A DNA stretch of 57,093 nucleotides from an uncultured Clostridia bacterium (GCA_944388705.1 CALXJU010000008.1:1-57093); one strand, 5' to 3'; shown: positions 43,242-53,040, counted from the stretch's first letter. Numbers and translations: made by a program. The notes: generated by a model from the letters alone, not told the origin.

Positions 43242-43682
43242 TTATTTTGTAGAAGCTATTTTTAAAGGTTTTACAAAAGCTTTTACACCATCAATATCTA
43301 CAACTTCTACTTCACTATCTTTTGGTATATCAATTTGTTCATTTGTCTTAGCAGACCAAGTTTCTCCGCCAACTTTAATTTGACCTGTTCCTTTATTCCA
43401 ATCAATATCTTCAATAACAATTCCTTTTTTACCTATTATTGAATATACATTAGTTTGAACTGCATCTTTTTTGGTCAATTTTTCTACAAATGGCTTAGTT
43501 GCAAGTATAAGTATAGCAGATGATATTACAAAAACAGTAAATTGAATAATTATATTGCTAGTAAAAAAGCTTACAACCATTGCTAGTAATGAAGCTATTG
43601 CTAACCAAAAAACTAAAAAACCTACTGTAATAATTTCAATAATGAAAAATACTCCTGAAGCAATTAGCCATATTTGCCACAT
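43242..43682 (-). CDS. NfeD family membrane protein
   Basis: 146 aa. Starts MWQIWLIASGVFFIIEI with AAGGAGG upstream. Three or four membrane helices (about 3-25, 27-47, 49-67) and a C-terminal OB fold of about 65 aa (IIGKKGIVIEDIDWNKGTGQIKVGGETWSAK). The short NfeD form without a serine protease domain. It works with the SPFH protein encoded next in the operon in membrane organisation. Confidence 0.93.
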   Translation of the reverse strand: MWQIWLIASGVFFIIEIITVGFLVFWLAIASLLAMVVSFFTSNIIIQFTVFVISSAILILATKPFVEKLTKKDAVQTNVYSIIGKKGIVIEDIDWNKGTGQIKVGGETWSAKTNEQIDIPKDSEVEVVDIDGVKAFVKPLKIASTK

Positions 43683-43725
43683 AAAAAATTCCTCCTTCTG
43701 TGCTAAAATAAAGCACTACAAATAT

Positions 43726-43754
43726 ATTATACTATAAATTTTATAAATTTGAAA
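43726..43754 (-). promoter_or_regulatory. Promoter of nfeD-SPFH
   Basis: On the - strand TTTCAA (43749-43754), 17-bp spacer, TATAAT (43726-43731). Confidence 0.65.
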
Positions 43755-43772
43755 GAGATTTATGAAAAATTC

Positions 43773-43801
43773 TTGTAAAATTAGGAAAAAAATGATAAGA
43801 T
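43773..43801 (+). promoter_or_regulatory. Likely promoter of the prepilin-like gene at 43847
   Basis: TTGTAA (43773-43778), 17-bp spacer, TAAGAT (43796-43801). Moderate match. Confidence 0.45.
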
Positions 43802-43846
43802 TTATAAGACAAATAATATTCAAAGGAGAAAGGTTGAAAAATAATT

Positions 43847-44632
43847 ATGAAAAATCAAAAAGGAATAACATTAATTGCATTAGTAATAACTATAATAATT
43901 TTATTAATCATAGCATCTGTTGCAACATATACTGGAATAAATGCAATACAAGATTCTAAAAATCAATCATATATGTCAGAAGTAGAAATGTTAAAACAAG
44001 TAGTATTAGAAAATTATACAAAATATCTAACAACTAAAGATGAACAATATATTAGAGGAGAGCCAATTGCTTATATAGACATGTTAAGCTTAGTAGACAA
44101 TATAAATAGTAGTTCAAAACAAAGTATAACATTAAAAATGTTAGATTATGGTGATTCTATATCATCAAAATTACCAATATATTATTATAGACTAAGTGAA
44201 GAAGATTTAAAAGAAATGGAAGTTTCTATAACAAATGAATATTCATATGTAGTAAATTATTATACTGGAGAAGTATTTAATGAAACTTTAAGAGTAACAA
44301 AAGATGGGACACCATTATATACATATGCTGTAGATGTAGAAATTCCAAATATAATAATTAGTGCAGAACCATCTTCAAATACTTCAGAAGTTACAAGTCA
44401 AAATATAGTAATAAATGTACAGTCACAACATGATATATCAGAACTAAAATACAAATGGACAAAATTATTAAATGAACCTGATAAAGACCAATTTATAGAT
44501 AATGTACCAAGTAGTAATAATATATCAACACCATCAGGAGAAAGTGGAAACTATTATTTATGGATATATGCAAAAGATGTCAATGGAAATGAAATTATAT
44601 CATCATTTGGAGGATATAAAATAGGCAATTAG
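43847..44632 (+). CDS. Prepilin-like secreted protein, 261 aa
   Basis: Starts MKNQKGITLIALVITIIILL, a short basic leader followed by G-I-T-L-I-A and a long hydrophobic helix. The Glu5 of type IV pilins is Ala. After the helix come a helical stalk (about 30-55) and a beta-rich part. The C-terminal ~95 aa look Ig-like (IVINVQSQHDISELKYKWTK, SGNYYLWIYAKDVNGNEI). AAAGGAGAAAGG precedes the ATG at an unusually long distance. murB follows after 16 bp, so it may share a transcript with wall synthesis genes. Role unknown. Confidence 0.8.
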   Translation: MKNQKGITLIALVITIIILLIIASVATYTGINAIQDSKNQSYMSEVEMLKQVVLENYTKYLTTKDEQYIRGEPIAYIDMLSLVDNINSSSKQSITLKMLDYGDSISSKLPIYYYRLSEEDLKEMEVSITNEYSYVVNYYTGEVFNETLRVTKDGTPLYTYAVDVEIPNIIISAEPSSNTSEVTSQNIVINVQSQHDISELKYKWTKLLNEPDKDQFIDNVPSSNNISTPSGESGNYYLWIYAKDVNGNEIISSFGGYKIGN

Positions 44633-44648
44633 ATAGGAGAGTGGAAAA

Positions 44649-45542
44649 TTGAATATAAAAGAAATATTAAAAAATTCAGAAATACCACAAGAAAATATAA
44701 AATATGATGAACCTATGAAAAAACATACGAGTTTCAAAATAGGTGGACCAGCAGAATATTTTATACAAGTACAAAAAATAGAAGAAATCCAAGAAATTTT
44801 AAAAATAGTAAAAGAGAATAATATATCATTAAAAATAATAGGAAATGGAAGCAATTTATTAGTAAAAGATGAAGGAATAAAGGGAATTGTTTTAAAAATA
44901 GATATAAAAAAAATAGAAATACAAGGAAATAATGTAATTGTAGGAAGTGGAGTAAAACTAGGAGAGTTAGCACAAAAATTACTAAAAGAAGAATTAGCAG
45001 GATTTGAATTTGCAGGAGGAATACCAGGAACAATAGGTGGAGCAATAAGAATGAATGCAGGAGCACATGGCTCAGAAATGAAAGACATTGTAAAAACTGT
45101 AACATATATGGATAGAGATGGAAAAATACATAAAATAAAAAATGAAGAAGCAAAATTCGAATATAGAAATAGTAGATTTTCAAAAGAAGATAATATAATT
45201 TTGGAAACAGAATTAGAATTAGAAAAAGGAAATAAAGAAGAAATACAAGCAAAAATGACAGAATATGCAAACTTTAGAAAAGAAAAACAACCAATTGAAT
45301 ATCCAAGTGCAGGAAGTACATTTAAAAGAGGAACAGACTTTATAACTGCAAAACTAATAGATGAATGTGGATTAAAAGGATATCAAATAGGTGGAGCACA
45401 AATATCAGAAAAACATGCAGGATTTATAATAAATAAAGAAAATGCAACAGCAGAAGATGTTATCAAATTAATAGAATATACAAAAGAACAAGTATATAAT
45501 AAATTTGGTAAAAAAATAGAATTGGAAGTAGAAATAATTTAA
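44649..45542 (+). CDS. murB: UDP-N-acetylenolpyruvoylglucosamine reductase
   Basis: 297 aa, type IIb MurB, TTG start behind AGGAGAG. The FAD-binding region has KHTSFKIGGPAEYFI, IGNGSNLLVKDEGI and FAGGIPGTIGGAIRMNAGAHGSEM; the substrate loop has FEYRNSRFSK; the catalytic serine lies in PSAGSTFKRG near residue 225; the C-terminal Glu is in LEVEII. It reduces UDP-GlcNAc-enolpyruvate to UDP-MurNAc with NADPH. In many Firmicutes the order is murB-rapZ-yvcK-whiA; here yvcK follows directly and rapZ and whiA are missing. Confidence 0.96.
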   Translation: MNIKEILKNSEIPQENIKYDEPMKKHTSFKIGGPAEYFIQVQKIEEIQEILKIVKENNISLKIIGNGSNLLVKDEGIKGIVLKIDIKKIEIQGNNVIVGSGVKLGELAQKLLKEELAGFEFAGGIPGTIGGAIRMNAGAHGSEMKDIVKTVTYMDRDGKIHKIKNEEAKFEYRNSRFSKEDNIILETELELEKGNKEEIQAKMTEYANFRKEKQPIEYPSAGSTFKRGTDFITAKLIDECGLKGYQIGGAQISEKHAGFIINKENATAEDVIKLIEYTKEQVYNKFGKKIELEVEII

Positions 45543-45557
45543 GATGGAGGAATAAAA

Positions 45558-47078
45558 GTGAAAGGAATACTACATTGGTTTAAATCAAGTTCAAAATTAA
45601 AAAGATGGATAATATTAATATTAATAGGAATAGTTTTAACATGTTATGGAATAGCGAAAATTCTAGTGCAAAAAGAAATGGATTTCCTAGATGTAGGAAA
45701 AGTAGTAATAACATTTGTTGTTGGATTTACTTTTATAGTATTAGGATTAGTATTATTAAATAAAAGAAATATGGAATTATTCATAGAAGCAACAGATGAT
45801 AGAATGAAACATAGAAAAAACGTAAATGTAAAATCATTAATATTTGACAAAACAGTATATGATAGAGGACCTAAAATAGTAGTAATAGGTGGAGGAGCAG
45901 GACTAAATACAGTATTAACTGGAATGAAAAGATACACAAATAATATAACAGCAATAGTAGCAGTATCAGAATATGGTCAAACTCCATCAAATTCAAGAAT
46001 GGAATTAGAAACATCATTACCATTAGAAGAAGTAAAAGATAGTATAGTAGCATTATCATCAGACACAAAAGGCGAATTAAGTGAATTAATGAACCATGAA
46101 ATGAAAAATAATAGACTAAGAGGACTAAAATTTTCAGACATATATTTTACAGCAATGAAAGAAATTTACTGGAATGATACAGATGCAATAGAAAAAAGTA
46201 ATGGAATATTTAATATAGTAGGAAAAGTATTACCAGTAACATCAGAAGAAATGAAAATATGTGCAGAATTAGAAAATGGATATGTTGTAGAAGAAAAAGA
46301 AAGAATACCAGAAATAGTAAATGAAAAAATGACAAAAATAAGTAGAGTATTTTTACAACCAACAAATTGTAAACCAGCACAAGGAGTAATAGAAGCAATA
46401 AAACAAGCAGATAGTATAATAATAGGACCAGGAAGTTTATATACAAATGTAATACCAAATTTATTAGTAAATGGTGTAGCAAAAGCTATAAAAGAAAGTA
46501 AAGCAATAAAAATATATGTAAATAATATAATGACAGAACCTGGACAAACAGATGATTATACAGTAGCAGACCATGTAAAAGCAATAATAGAACATTGTGG
46601 AGAAGGAATAGTAGATTATTGTATATATGATACAGGAGAAGTAATACCAGAATATATTAAAAAGTATAATAAAGAAGGTTCAGACTTAGTAGAACAAAAA
46701 CTTGATGACCCAGCATTAAGAAAAATAAAGTTCATCAAGAAAAATATATCAACAATAATAGATGGAAAAATAAGACATGACCCATTATTAGTCGCTGAAT
46801 CAGCAATAACATTAATATGTAACGATTTAAAATATCAAGATAGAGAAAGTGACCCAGAATATGTAATGTTAAATGCTAAATTAAAATCAGATAAAAGAAT
46901 AAATAAACTAAAAAAAGAAAAAGCAAAAATGGACAAAAAGTCAAGAAAAAAAGGAATAGACCCAAATAAGAAAAATACAAAAAATACAAAACAAAGTAAA
47001 TTTAGCAGTAAATATAGTGAAAGAATAAAATCAATAAAAGAGTCAGACGCAAAAAATAAAAAAAGAATAGAAAAATAG
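45558..47078 (+). CDS. yvcK: YvcK/CofD-like protein with N-terminal membrane helices
   Basis: 506 aa, GTG start. Two N-terminal membrane helices (about 15-34, 46-67) precede the CofD-like fold. Motifs: VVIGGGAGLNTVLTGMKRY near 115, then SEYGQTPSNSR where the family normally has DDGGSSGRLR, then GPGSLYTNVIPNLLV near 300 and NIMTEPGQTDDYTVADHVKAI. A Lys-rich tail ends the protein. YvcK binds UDP-sugars and supports cell wall growth on gluconeogenic carbon sources, and in Bacillus it is a PrkC target. The changed loop raises doubt about ligand binding. Neighbours murB and glucan enzymes fit a carbon/wall role. Confidence 0.87.
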   Translation: MKGILHWFKSSSKLKRWIILILIGIVLTCYGIAKILVQKEMDFLDVGKVVITFVVGFTFIVLGLVLLNKRNMELFIEATDDRMKHRKNVNVKSLIFDKTVYDRGPKIVVIGGGAGLNTVLTGMKRYTNNITAIVAVSEYGQTPSNSRMELETSLPLEEVKDSIVALSSDTKGELSELMNHEMKNNRLRGLKFSDIYFTAMKEIYWNDTDAIEKSNGIFNIVGKVLPVTSEEMKICAELENGYVVEEKERIPEIVNEKMTKISRVFLQPTNCKPAQGVIEAIKQADSIIIGPGSLYTNVIPNLLVNGVAKAIKESKAIKIYVNNIMTEPGQTDDYTVADHVKAIIEHCGEGIVDYCIYDTGEVIPEYIKKYNKEGSDLVEQKLDDPALRKIKFIKKNISTIIDGKIRHDPLLVAESAITLICNDLKYQDRESDPEYVMLNAKLKSDKRINKLKKEKAKMDKKSRKKGIDPNKKNTKNTKQSKFSSKYSERIKSIKESDAKNKKRIEK

Positions 47079-47089
47079 GAGAATAAAAA

Positions 47090-49114
47090 ATGAAATTTGC
47101 AAAAGATGATTTAAAATTAGAAGAAGCACTAAAAAAAGAATGGATAATAACAAATGGTATAGGAGGATATGCATCTTCTACAATTTTAGGAGCAAACACA
47201 AGAAAATATCATGGACTATTAGTAGCACCATTAATACCACCAGCAAAAAGAACATTAATATTATCTAAATTAGATGAAAGTATAGAAATAGATGGAAGAA
47301 AACATGAACTGTTTACTAATATTGGAAAAAATTATATATCCCAAGGATATAAATACCAACAAAGCTTTATAAAAGAATATATGCCAATATTTGCATATAA
47401 AGTAGAAGATACAGAAATAACAAAAGTAGTATGTATGGAATACTCAAAAAATACAGTAGGAGTATTATATAAAATAAGAAATGGAAAAAGCAAAGCAAAA
47501 TTAACATTAGCCCCAATAATGAATTATAGAGATGTTCATGGAATAAATAAAAATCATATATTTAATTTGACACAAATTCAAAAAGGTAGAAAATTAGAAG
47601 TAAAAATAGATGATGGTAAACCAATATATATGAATATTTCTGCTGGGAACTATATAGAACATCATAATGATACATTTTTTAATATGTTTTATATAGAAGA
47701 AGAAAAAAGAGGATTTGAGCCAGAAGAAAATCATGCGGTACCAGGAAGATATGAAATTGAAATAGAACCAAATGAAGAAAAAGAAATTTCATTTATATGT
47801 TCATTAGAAGAAAATATAGAAGAATTAGATATAAGAACAATAATCACAAAAGAAATTGTACGATATGGAGAAATGTTTATAAAAACAGAATTAATAAATA
47901 ATAGAAAAGAAAATAAATCAGAAAGTGAAATTGAGAGAGATAAATTAATAAAAAATTTCTTAATAGCAGGAGACAACTTTATAATACAAAGACCATTATT
48001 TAATACATATTCAATAATTGCTGGATATCCATGGTTTTTAGATTGGATGAGAGATACTTTAATTGCTTTTGAAGGATTATTATTAATACCTAAAAAATAT
48101 GAAATAGCAAAAAAAGTCTTAGAAACATGCGTAAGAGATATTAAATTTGGATTAATACCAAATGGTTATTCAGAAGGTGATGATAGACCGTTATATAATA
48201 GTGTAGATGCTTCTTTACTATTATTTGAACAAGTAAAAAAATATTTAGATTATACAAAAGACTATAAATTTGTTAAAGAAGAAATGTATGGAAAATTAGA
48301 AAGTATAATAATAAATTATAAAGAAGGCATAGACCTTGACGATAATAATATATATATGGACACTGATGGATTAATTGTATCAGGGACAGAAAATACTCAA
48401 AACACATGGATGGATGCAAAATATGCAGGAATAGCTGTAACGCCAAGAAATGGTAAAGCAGTAGAAATAAATGCATTATGGTATAATGCACTAAAAATAA
48501 TGGCAGAATTATCAACAGATAATAAAGAAAAAGCAAAAGAATATGAAAAATTAGCATTAAGATGTAAAAGTGCATTTGAAATCAAATTTTATAATAAAAA
48601 AAGAAAATGTTTATATGATGTATTAGGAGATAGCAAAATAAGACCAAACCAATTATTTGCATTAAGTTTAACATATCCTGTATTAGACCCAAATTCACCA
48701 GTTGCAAAAGAAATGTTTGAAACAGTAACAAAAAAACTATTAAATAGTTATGGATTAAAAACACTTGCAAAAGGAGAAGAAAACTATGTAGAGGTCTATG
48801 AAGGAGATGGATTTAGAAGAGACTTTAGCTATCATCAAGGGATAACATGGACATGGCTTTTAGGATTATATTATAATTCTCTAAAAAAACTAGCAACAAA
48901 TACAAAAAATAAAGCTGAAAGAACACAATATGAGAATAGATTAAAAGAATTTGTACAAGATGTAACAAAAACATTTTCAAAAGAAATAAATGAAAGAGGT
49001 TGTATAGGAAGTATTGCAGAAATTTATGATTCTAAAAAACCATATTTACCAAAAGGTGCAATAGCACAAGCTTGGAGTGTTGCAGAAGTATTTAGAATAA
49101 TTATGGAGAAATAA
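47090..49114 (+). CDS. Glycogen debranching enzyme (amylo-alpha-1,6-glucosidase, GH133)
   Basis: 674 aa, cytosolic. The N-terminal domain has TNGIGGYASSTILGANTRKYHGLLVA, the hallmark of bacterial/archaeal debranching enzymes. The (alpha/alpha)6 C-terminal domain has YPWFLDWMRDTLIAFEGLLL near residue 310, YNSVDASLLLFEQVKKYL near 370, TWMDAKYAGIAVTPRNGKAVEI near 445, and FSYHQGITWTWLLGLYYNS near 585. It removes alpha-1,6 branch stubs from glycogen so that phosphorylase can continue. Packed 11 bp after yvcK and 1 bp before holA. Confidence 0.93.
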   Translation: MKFAKDDLKLEEALKKEWIITNGIGGYASSTILGANTRKYHGLLVAPLIPPAKRTLILSKLDESIEIDGRKHELFTNIGKNYISQGYKYQQSFIKEYMPIFAYKVEDTEITKVVCMEYSKNTVGVLYKIRNGKSKAKLTLAPIMNYRDVHGINKNHIFNLTQIQKGRKLEVKIDDGKPIYMNISAGNYIEHHNDTFFNMFYIEEEKRGFEPEENHAVPGRYEIEIEPNEEKEISFICSLEENIEELDIRTIITKEIVRYGEMFIKTELINNRKENKSESEIERDKLIKNFLIAGDNFIIQRPLFNTYSIIAGYPWFLDWMRDTLIAFEGLLLIPKKYEIAKKVLETCVRDIKFGLIPNGYSEGDDRPLYNSVDASLLLFEQVKKYLDYTKDYKFVKEEMYGKLESIIINYKEGIDLDDNNIYMDTDGLIVSGTENTQNTWMDAKYAGIAVTPRNGKAVEINALWYNALKIMAELSTDNKEKAKEYEKLALRCKSAFEIKFYNKKRKCLYDVLGDSKIRPNQLFALSLTYPVLDPNSPVAKEMFETVTKKLLNSYGLKTLAKGEENYVEVYEGDGFRRDFSYHQGITWTWLLGLYYNSLKKLATNTKNKAERTQYENRLKEFVQDVTKTFSKEINERGCIGSIAEIYDSKKPYLPKGAIAQAWSVAEVFRIIMEK

Positions 49115-49115
49115 T

Positions 49116-50141
49116 ATGTTAAAAATAGAAGAACTAGAAAAGCAATTAAATCAAGGAGAACTTCAAGGAATATATTTGTTATATGGAGAAGAAATATTCT
49201 TACTAGAACAACAACTAAAAAAAATAAAAAAATTATTTGGAGAAACAGTAAAAGGGATTAACTATATAATAATAGACGAAAATAATATTCAAGAATTAAT
49301 TTCAGACATTGAAACTCCAGCATTTGGATATGAGAAAAAATTAATTGTAGCAAGAAATACAGGAATATTCAAAAGAGAAGCAAAAGGTAGAAGCGGAGGA
49401 GTGAGCAAAGAACTAAAAGATAAAATAAATGATTATTTAAAAGAAAATATTGATGATATAAATTCCTCTGCAATACTAGTTTTTATAGAAAATGAAGCGG
49501 AAAAGAATTCTATATATAATACAATAGAAAAAATAGGAAAAGTTTGCAATTTTGAAGAACAAAAACCATTTCAAATTATAAAAAGGTTAAAAAATATTTG
49601 TAATGGTTATAAAGTACAAGCAGATGAAAATGTACTACAATATCTTATAGAAGCTTGTGGTACAAATATGCAAGACTTAATAAATGAGATTAGAAAATTA
49701 ATCGAATATGCAGGAGAAAATGGGAAAATTCAAAAACAAGATATAGATAAATTATGCATAAAAAAAATAGAAAGTGTTATATTTGATTTAACAGATAACC
49801 TTGGACAGAAAAAGGTTAAAGAAGCTATTGAAGTATTAAATAATTTAATAGCTTCTAAAGAACCAATTCAAAAAATATTGATTACTTTATATAATCACTT
49901 TAAAAAATTGTATTTTACTAAACTTGCGATTGCGGAAAATAAAGATATTGCACAATGCCTTAATTTAAAGCCTAATCAAATGTTTTTAGTTAATAAATAT
50001 AAGGCTCAGGCTAAAGGTTTTAAAACTTCTGAATTAAAAAAGATTATTCAAGAATTACAAGATTTAGATTATAAATATAAAATTGGTTTAATTGATTTAA
50101 ATGTGGGGCTTGAAGCAATTTTATGCACATACTGTTCTTAA
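49116..50141 (+). CDS. holA: DNA polymerase III subunit delta
   Basis: 341 aa, usual length. An AAA+-like clamp loader subunit that opens the sliding clamp. Starts MLKIEELEKQLNQGELQGIYLLYGEE; further marks are PAFGYEKKLIVARNTG, AILVFIENEAEKNSIYNTIEK, LIEACGTNMQDLINEIRKLIEYAG, and the collar-domain VKEAIEVLNNLIASKEPIQKILITLYNHF. It begins 1 bp after the debranching enzyme stop, with TATGGAGAA as ribosome site inside that gene, so translation is coupled. Two-stem element E follows. Confidence 0.93.
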   Translation: MLKIEELEKQLNQGELQGIYLLYGEEIFLLEQQLKKIKKLFGETVKGINYIIIDENNIQELISDIETPAFGYEKKLIVARNTGIFKREAKGRSGGVSKELKDKINDYLKENIDDINSSAILVFIENEAEKNSIYNTIEKIGKVCNFEEQKPFQIIKRLKNICNGYKVQADENVLQYLIEACGTNMQDLINEIRKLIEYAGENGKIQKQDIDKLCIKKIESVIFDLTDNLGQKKVKEAIEVLNNLIASKEPIQKILITLYNHFKKLYFTKLAIAENKDIAQCLNLKPNQMFLVNKYKAQAKGFKTSELKKIIQELQDLDYKYKIGLIDLNVGLEAILCTYCS

Positions 50142-50176
50142 TAAAAAACAGTAGTAAAATTTTATTAATTTATAAC

Positions 50177-50270
50177 AAAAAATTTATATATAACTATTTC
50201 ATAGCAAAAACATATCTAGGGTCTTCGTCGGGGGTCTTTGCTTTATTCAATAGTTATATATAAATTTTTT
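50177..50270 (+). ncRNA. Two-stem element, copy E
   Basis: Outer stem of 21 perfect bp (50177-50197 with 50250-50270). Inner stem AGCAAA (50203-50208) with TTTGCT (50237-50242). The 28-nt loop starts AACATATCTAGGG and continues TCTTCGTCGGGGGTC. The outer arm has TATAACTAT where B has TATTACTAT, and the partner arm changes to match. Confidence 0.75.
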
Positions 50271-50302
50271 TGCTATTAAATTGAAAAAATATAAAAAATC
50301 GA

Positions 50303-50331
50303 TTGACAAAAAAATGAAATTAGTAGATAAT
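50303..50331 (+). promoter_or_regulatory. glgP promoter
   Basis: TTGACA (50303-50308), 17-bp spacer, GATAAT (50326-50331), 57 bp before the start codon. Confidence 0.75.
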
Positions 50332-50388
50332 AAAAGAGAAAAATTACGGAAAGAAAAAAGGAAAGAAGAAACATAGGAGGAATAAAAA

Positions 50389-52956
50389 ATGTACATATTT
50401 AACAGAATAACAGTAAATCCACAATTACCAAAAAGAATAGGAAGATTAACTGAAATAGCAAACAATTTATGGTGGTCATGGAATACAGAATTTCTAAGAC
50501 TATTTAAAAAAATAGACCCAGACTTATGGGAAACTTGTGAAAAAAATCCAGTAAAATTCTTAAAAGCAGTAGACCAAGAAAAAATAGAAAATGCATCAAA
50601 AGATATAATGTTTTTAAAAGAATATGACAAAATAGTAGAAGATTTTGATGGATATATGACAAGCAAAAATACATGGTTTTCACAAAAATATCCAGATAAT
50701 AGAAATGATTTAATTGCATATTTCTCAGCAGAATATGGATTAGACCAAACAATAGCAATATATTCAGGAGGACTAGGAATATTATCAGGAGACCACTTAA
50801 AATCAGCAAGTGATTTAGGTATTCCATTAGTGGCAGTAGGATTATTATATAAAAATGGATATTTTAGACAAGTAATAGATAGATATGGTATGCAAAGACC
50901 TGAATATAGAGATTTGGATTTATATGATTTACCAATAAATCCTGTAAAAGATTTAGATGGAAATGATTTAATGTTATATATCAAATTTCCAAAAAGAAGA
51001 ATATATTTAAAAGTATGGGAAATTAATGTAGGAAGAGTAAAACTATATTTAATGGACTCAGATATAGATGTAAATAATGAAGAAGATAGAGATACAACAG
51101 CAAGATTATATGGCGGAGACCAAGAAATGAGAATTAGACAAGAAATCATACTTGGTATGGGAGGAGTAAGCCTATTAAGAAGATTAGGATTAAGACCAAC
51201 TGTATATCATATGAATGAAGGTCATTCAGCATTTTTAAATTTAGAATTAATAAAAAATACAATAAAAGAACAACAAGTATCATTTGAAGTTGCAAGAGAT
51301 ATAGCATCATCAAAAACAGTATTTACAACACATACACCAGTGCCAGCAGGAAATGACATATTCCCAATAAGTCTAGTAGAAAAATACTTCAAAGACTTCT
51401 GGCCTAGATTAGGACTAACAAGAGAGCAATTCTTAAAATTGGGAATGAAACCATGTGAAGGACTAGAAAGTGGTTTTAATATGGGAATTTTAGCATTAAA
51501 AATTGCAGGATTAAAAAACGGTGTAAGTAAATTACATGGAGAAGTATCAAGAGAACTATTTGCAGAAGTATGGCCACATATAGCACCAAATGAATCTCCA
51601 ATAACATATGTAACAAATGGTATTCATACATGTACATGGTTAGCACCAAAATTAAAAGAATTATATAATAAATATTTAATACCATATTGGCAAGATAATA
51701 TGCATGAAGATTATGTATGGGAAAAAATAAAAAATATTCCAGATGAAAAATTATGGAAAGTACATACAGACAGAAAAATAAAATTATTATCATTAGTAAA
51801 AGAAAATGTAACAAGAAGATTAAGAAGAGAAGGAGTAAGTTATGAAGAAATAACTGAAATGACTTCAAAATTAAATCCAGAAGCTTTAACAATTGGATTT
51901 GCAAGAAGATTTGCAACATATAAAAGAGCAACATTAATCTTTAAAGATTTAGAAAGAATAACTCAAATACTAAATATTCAAGATAAACCAGTACAATTAA
52001 TATTTGCAGGAAAAGCACATCCAGCAGATAAAGAAGGTCAAGACTTAGTAAAATTTATACATGAAATATCAATGAAACCTCAATTTAAAGGAAAGATTTT
52101 CTTGTTAGAAAATTATAATATTGAAATTTCAAGATATTTAGTAAGTGGTGTAGATGTATGGTTAAATAATCCTAGAAGACCAATGGAAGCCTCAGGAACA
52201 AGTGGACAAAAAGCATCTGTAAATGGTGTAATAAACTTTAGTGTTCTAGATGGATGGTGGGCAGAAGGATATAATCAAAAAAATGGTTGGACAATTGGTA
52301 CACATGCAGAATATAATTCTTATGAAGAACAAGATAAAGCTGATAGTGATAGTATGTATTGTACATTAGAAAATAAAATTATTCCAATTTATTATGATAA
52401 AGATAAAAATGGAATTTCAAAAAATTGGATGGAACTTATGAAAAATTCTATAATGTCTACAGGCGGTAAATATAGTACAGCTAGAATGTTAGTTGATTAC
52501 ACAAACCAATTATATATACCTTTATGTAATTTAACTAAAAAATATTATAATAATTTAGAAAAAGTTACAGAATTAAATACATGGAAACAAGATATAACTG
52601 CAAATTGGAAAGATATTCAAATAGAACAATTACCGGAAAATGCAGATAATATTACAGTTGATGCTGGAACTAAAATAGAAGTAAGATGTGCAGTTGTACT
52701 TCCTAATATTGACGCAAAACATATTAGAGCAGAAGTTTATTATGGCAAATTTTTGGAAAATGGCTCTGTTGAAGATGAAAAGATTATTCCTATGAAATTG
52801 GAAAGTGTTGATGAAGATAATAAAAAATATTACTATGTAGCTAAAATTGATTTACATTCAGGTGGAAATTATGGATATACTTTTAGAGTTATGCCTGAAC
52901 ATGAAATGATATTAAGAAGTGAAAATTTAGATTTAGTAAAATGGCTTGAAAAATAA
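50389..52956 (+). CDS. glgP: Alpha-glucan (glycogen) phosphorylase, GT35
   Basis: 855 aa, the short Thermotoga-type form. The N-terminal DUF3417 region has LPKRIGRLTEIANNLWWSWN; then YFSAEYGLDQTIAIYSGGLGILSGDHLKSASDLG and HMNEGHSAFL near residue 275. The C-terminal half has IGFARRFATYKRATLIF and NPRRPMEASGTSGQKASVNG, with the lysine that binds pyridoxal phosphate in this region, then LDGWWAEGY. A beta-rich tail of ~100 aa ends the protein. It releases glucose-1-phosphate from alpha-1,4 glucans. AGGAGG precedes the ATG. Two copies of the two-stem element follow its stop codon. Confidence 0.96.
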   Translation: MYIFNRITVNPQLPKRIGRLTEIANNLWWSWNTEFLRLFKKIDPDLWETCEKNPVKFLKAVDQEKIENASKDIMFLKEYDKIVEDFDGYMTSKNTWFSQKYPDNRNDLIAYFSAEYGLDQTIAIYSGGLGILSGDHLKSASDLGIPLVAVGLLYKNGYFRQVIDRYGMQRPEYRDLDLYDLPINPVKDLDGNDLMLYIKFPKRRIYLKVWEINVGRVKLYLMDSDIDVNNEEDRDTTARLYGGDQEMRIRQEIILGMGGVSLLRRLGLRPTVYHMNEGHSAFLNLELIKNTIKEQQVSFEVARDIASSKTVFTTHTPVPAGNDIFPISLVEKYFKDFWPRLGLTREQFLKLGMKPCEGLESGFNMGILALKIAGLKNGVSKLHGEVSRELFAEVWPHIAPNESPITYVTNGIHTCTWLAPKLKELYNKYLIPYWQDNMHEDYVWEKIKNIPDEKLWKVHTDRKIKLLSLVKENVTRRLRREGVSYEEITEMTSKLNPEALTIGFARRFATYKRATLIFKDLERITQILNIQDKPVQLIFAGKAHPADKEGQDLVKFIHEISMKPQFKGKIFLLENYNIEISRYLVSGVDVWLNNPRRPMEASGTSGQKASVNGVINFSVLDGWWAEGYNQKNGWTIGTHAEYNSYEEQDKADSDSMYCTLENKIIPIYYDKDKNGISKNWMELMKNSIMSTGGKYSTARMLVDYTNQLYIPLCNLTKKYYNNLEKVTELNTWKQDITANWKDIQIEQLPENADNITVDAGTKIEVRCAVVLPNIDAKHIRAEVYYGKFLENGSVEDEKIIPMKLESVDEDNKKYYYVAKIDLHSGGNYGYTFRVMPEHEMILRSENLDLVKWLEK

Positions 52957-52964
52957 AACAAAAA

Positions 52965-53040
52965 AATTATATATTACTATTACGTGGTCAAAGCATATTC
53001 TGGGTATTCACCAGAGTGCCTTGACATTCTTTTATATATA
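52965..53040 (+). ncRNA. Two-stem element, decayed copy F
   Basis: The left arm TATATTACTAT ends at 52980; the inner stem GGTCAA (52986-52991) pairs with TTGAC (53021-53025) with the last pair lost; the loop keeps CATATTCTGGGTATTC. The right outer arm ATAGTAATATA is missing, replaced by TTTTATATATA. Looks like a degraded copy beside the intact copy G. Confidence 0.6.

Noticed and set aside
43762..43959. A 65-codon + strand frame at the start of the prepilin-like gene
   Set aside because: It runs out of frame over the real gene start at 43847 and encodes Asn/Lys-rich low-complexity sequence.
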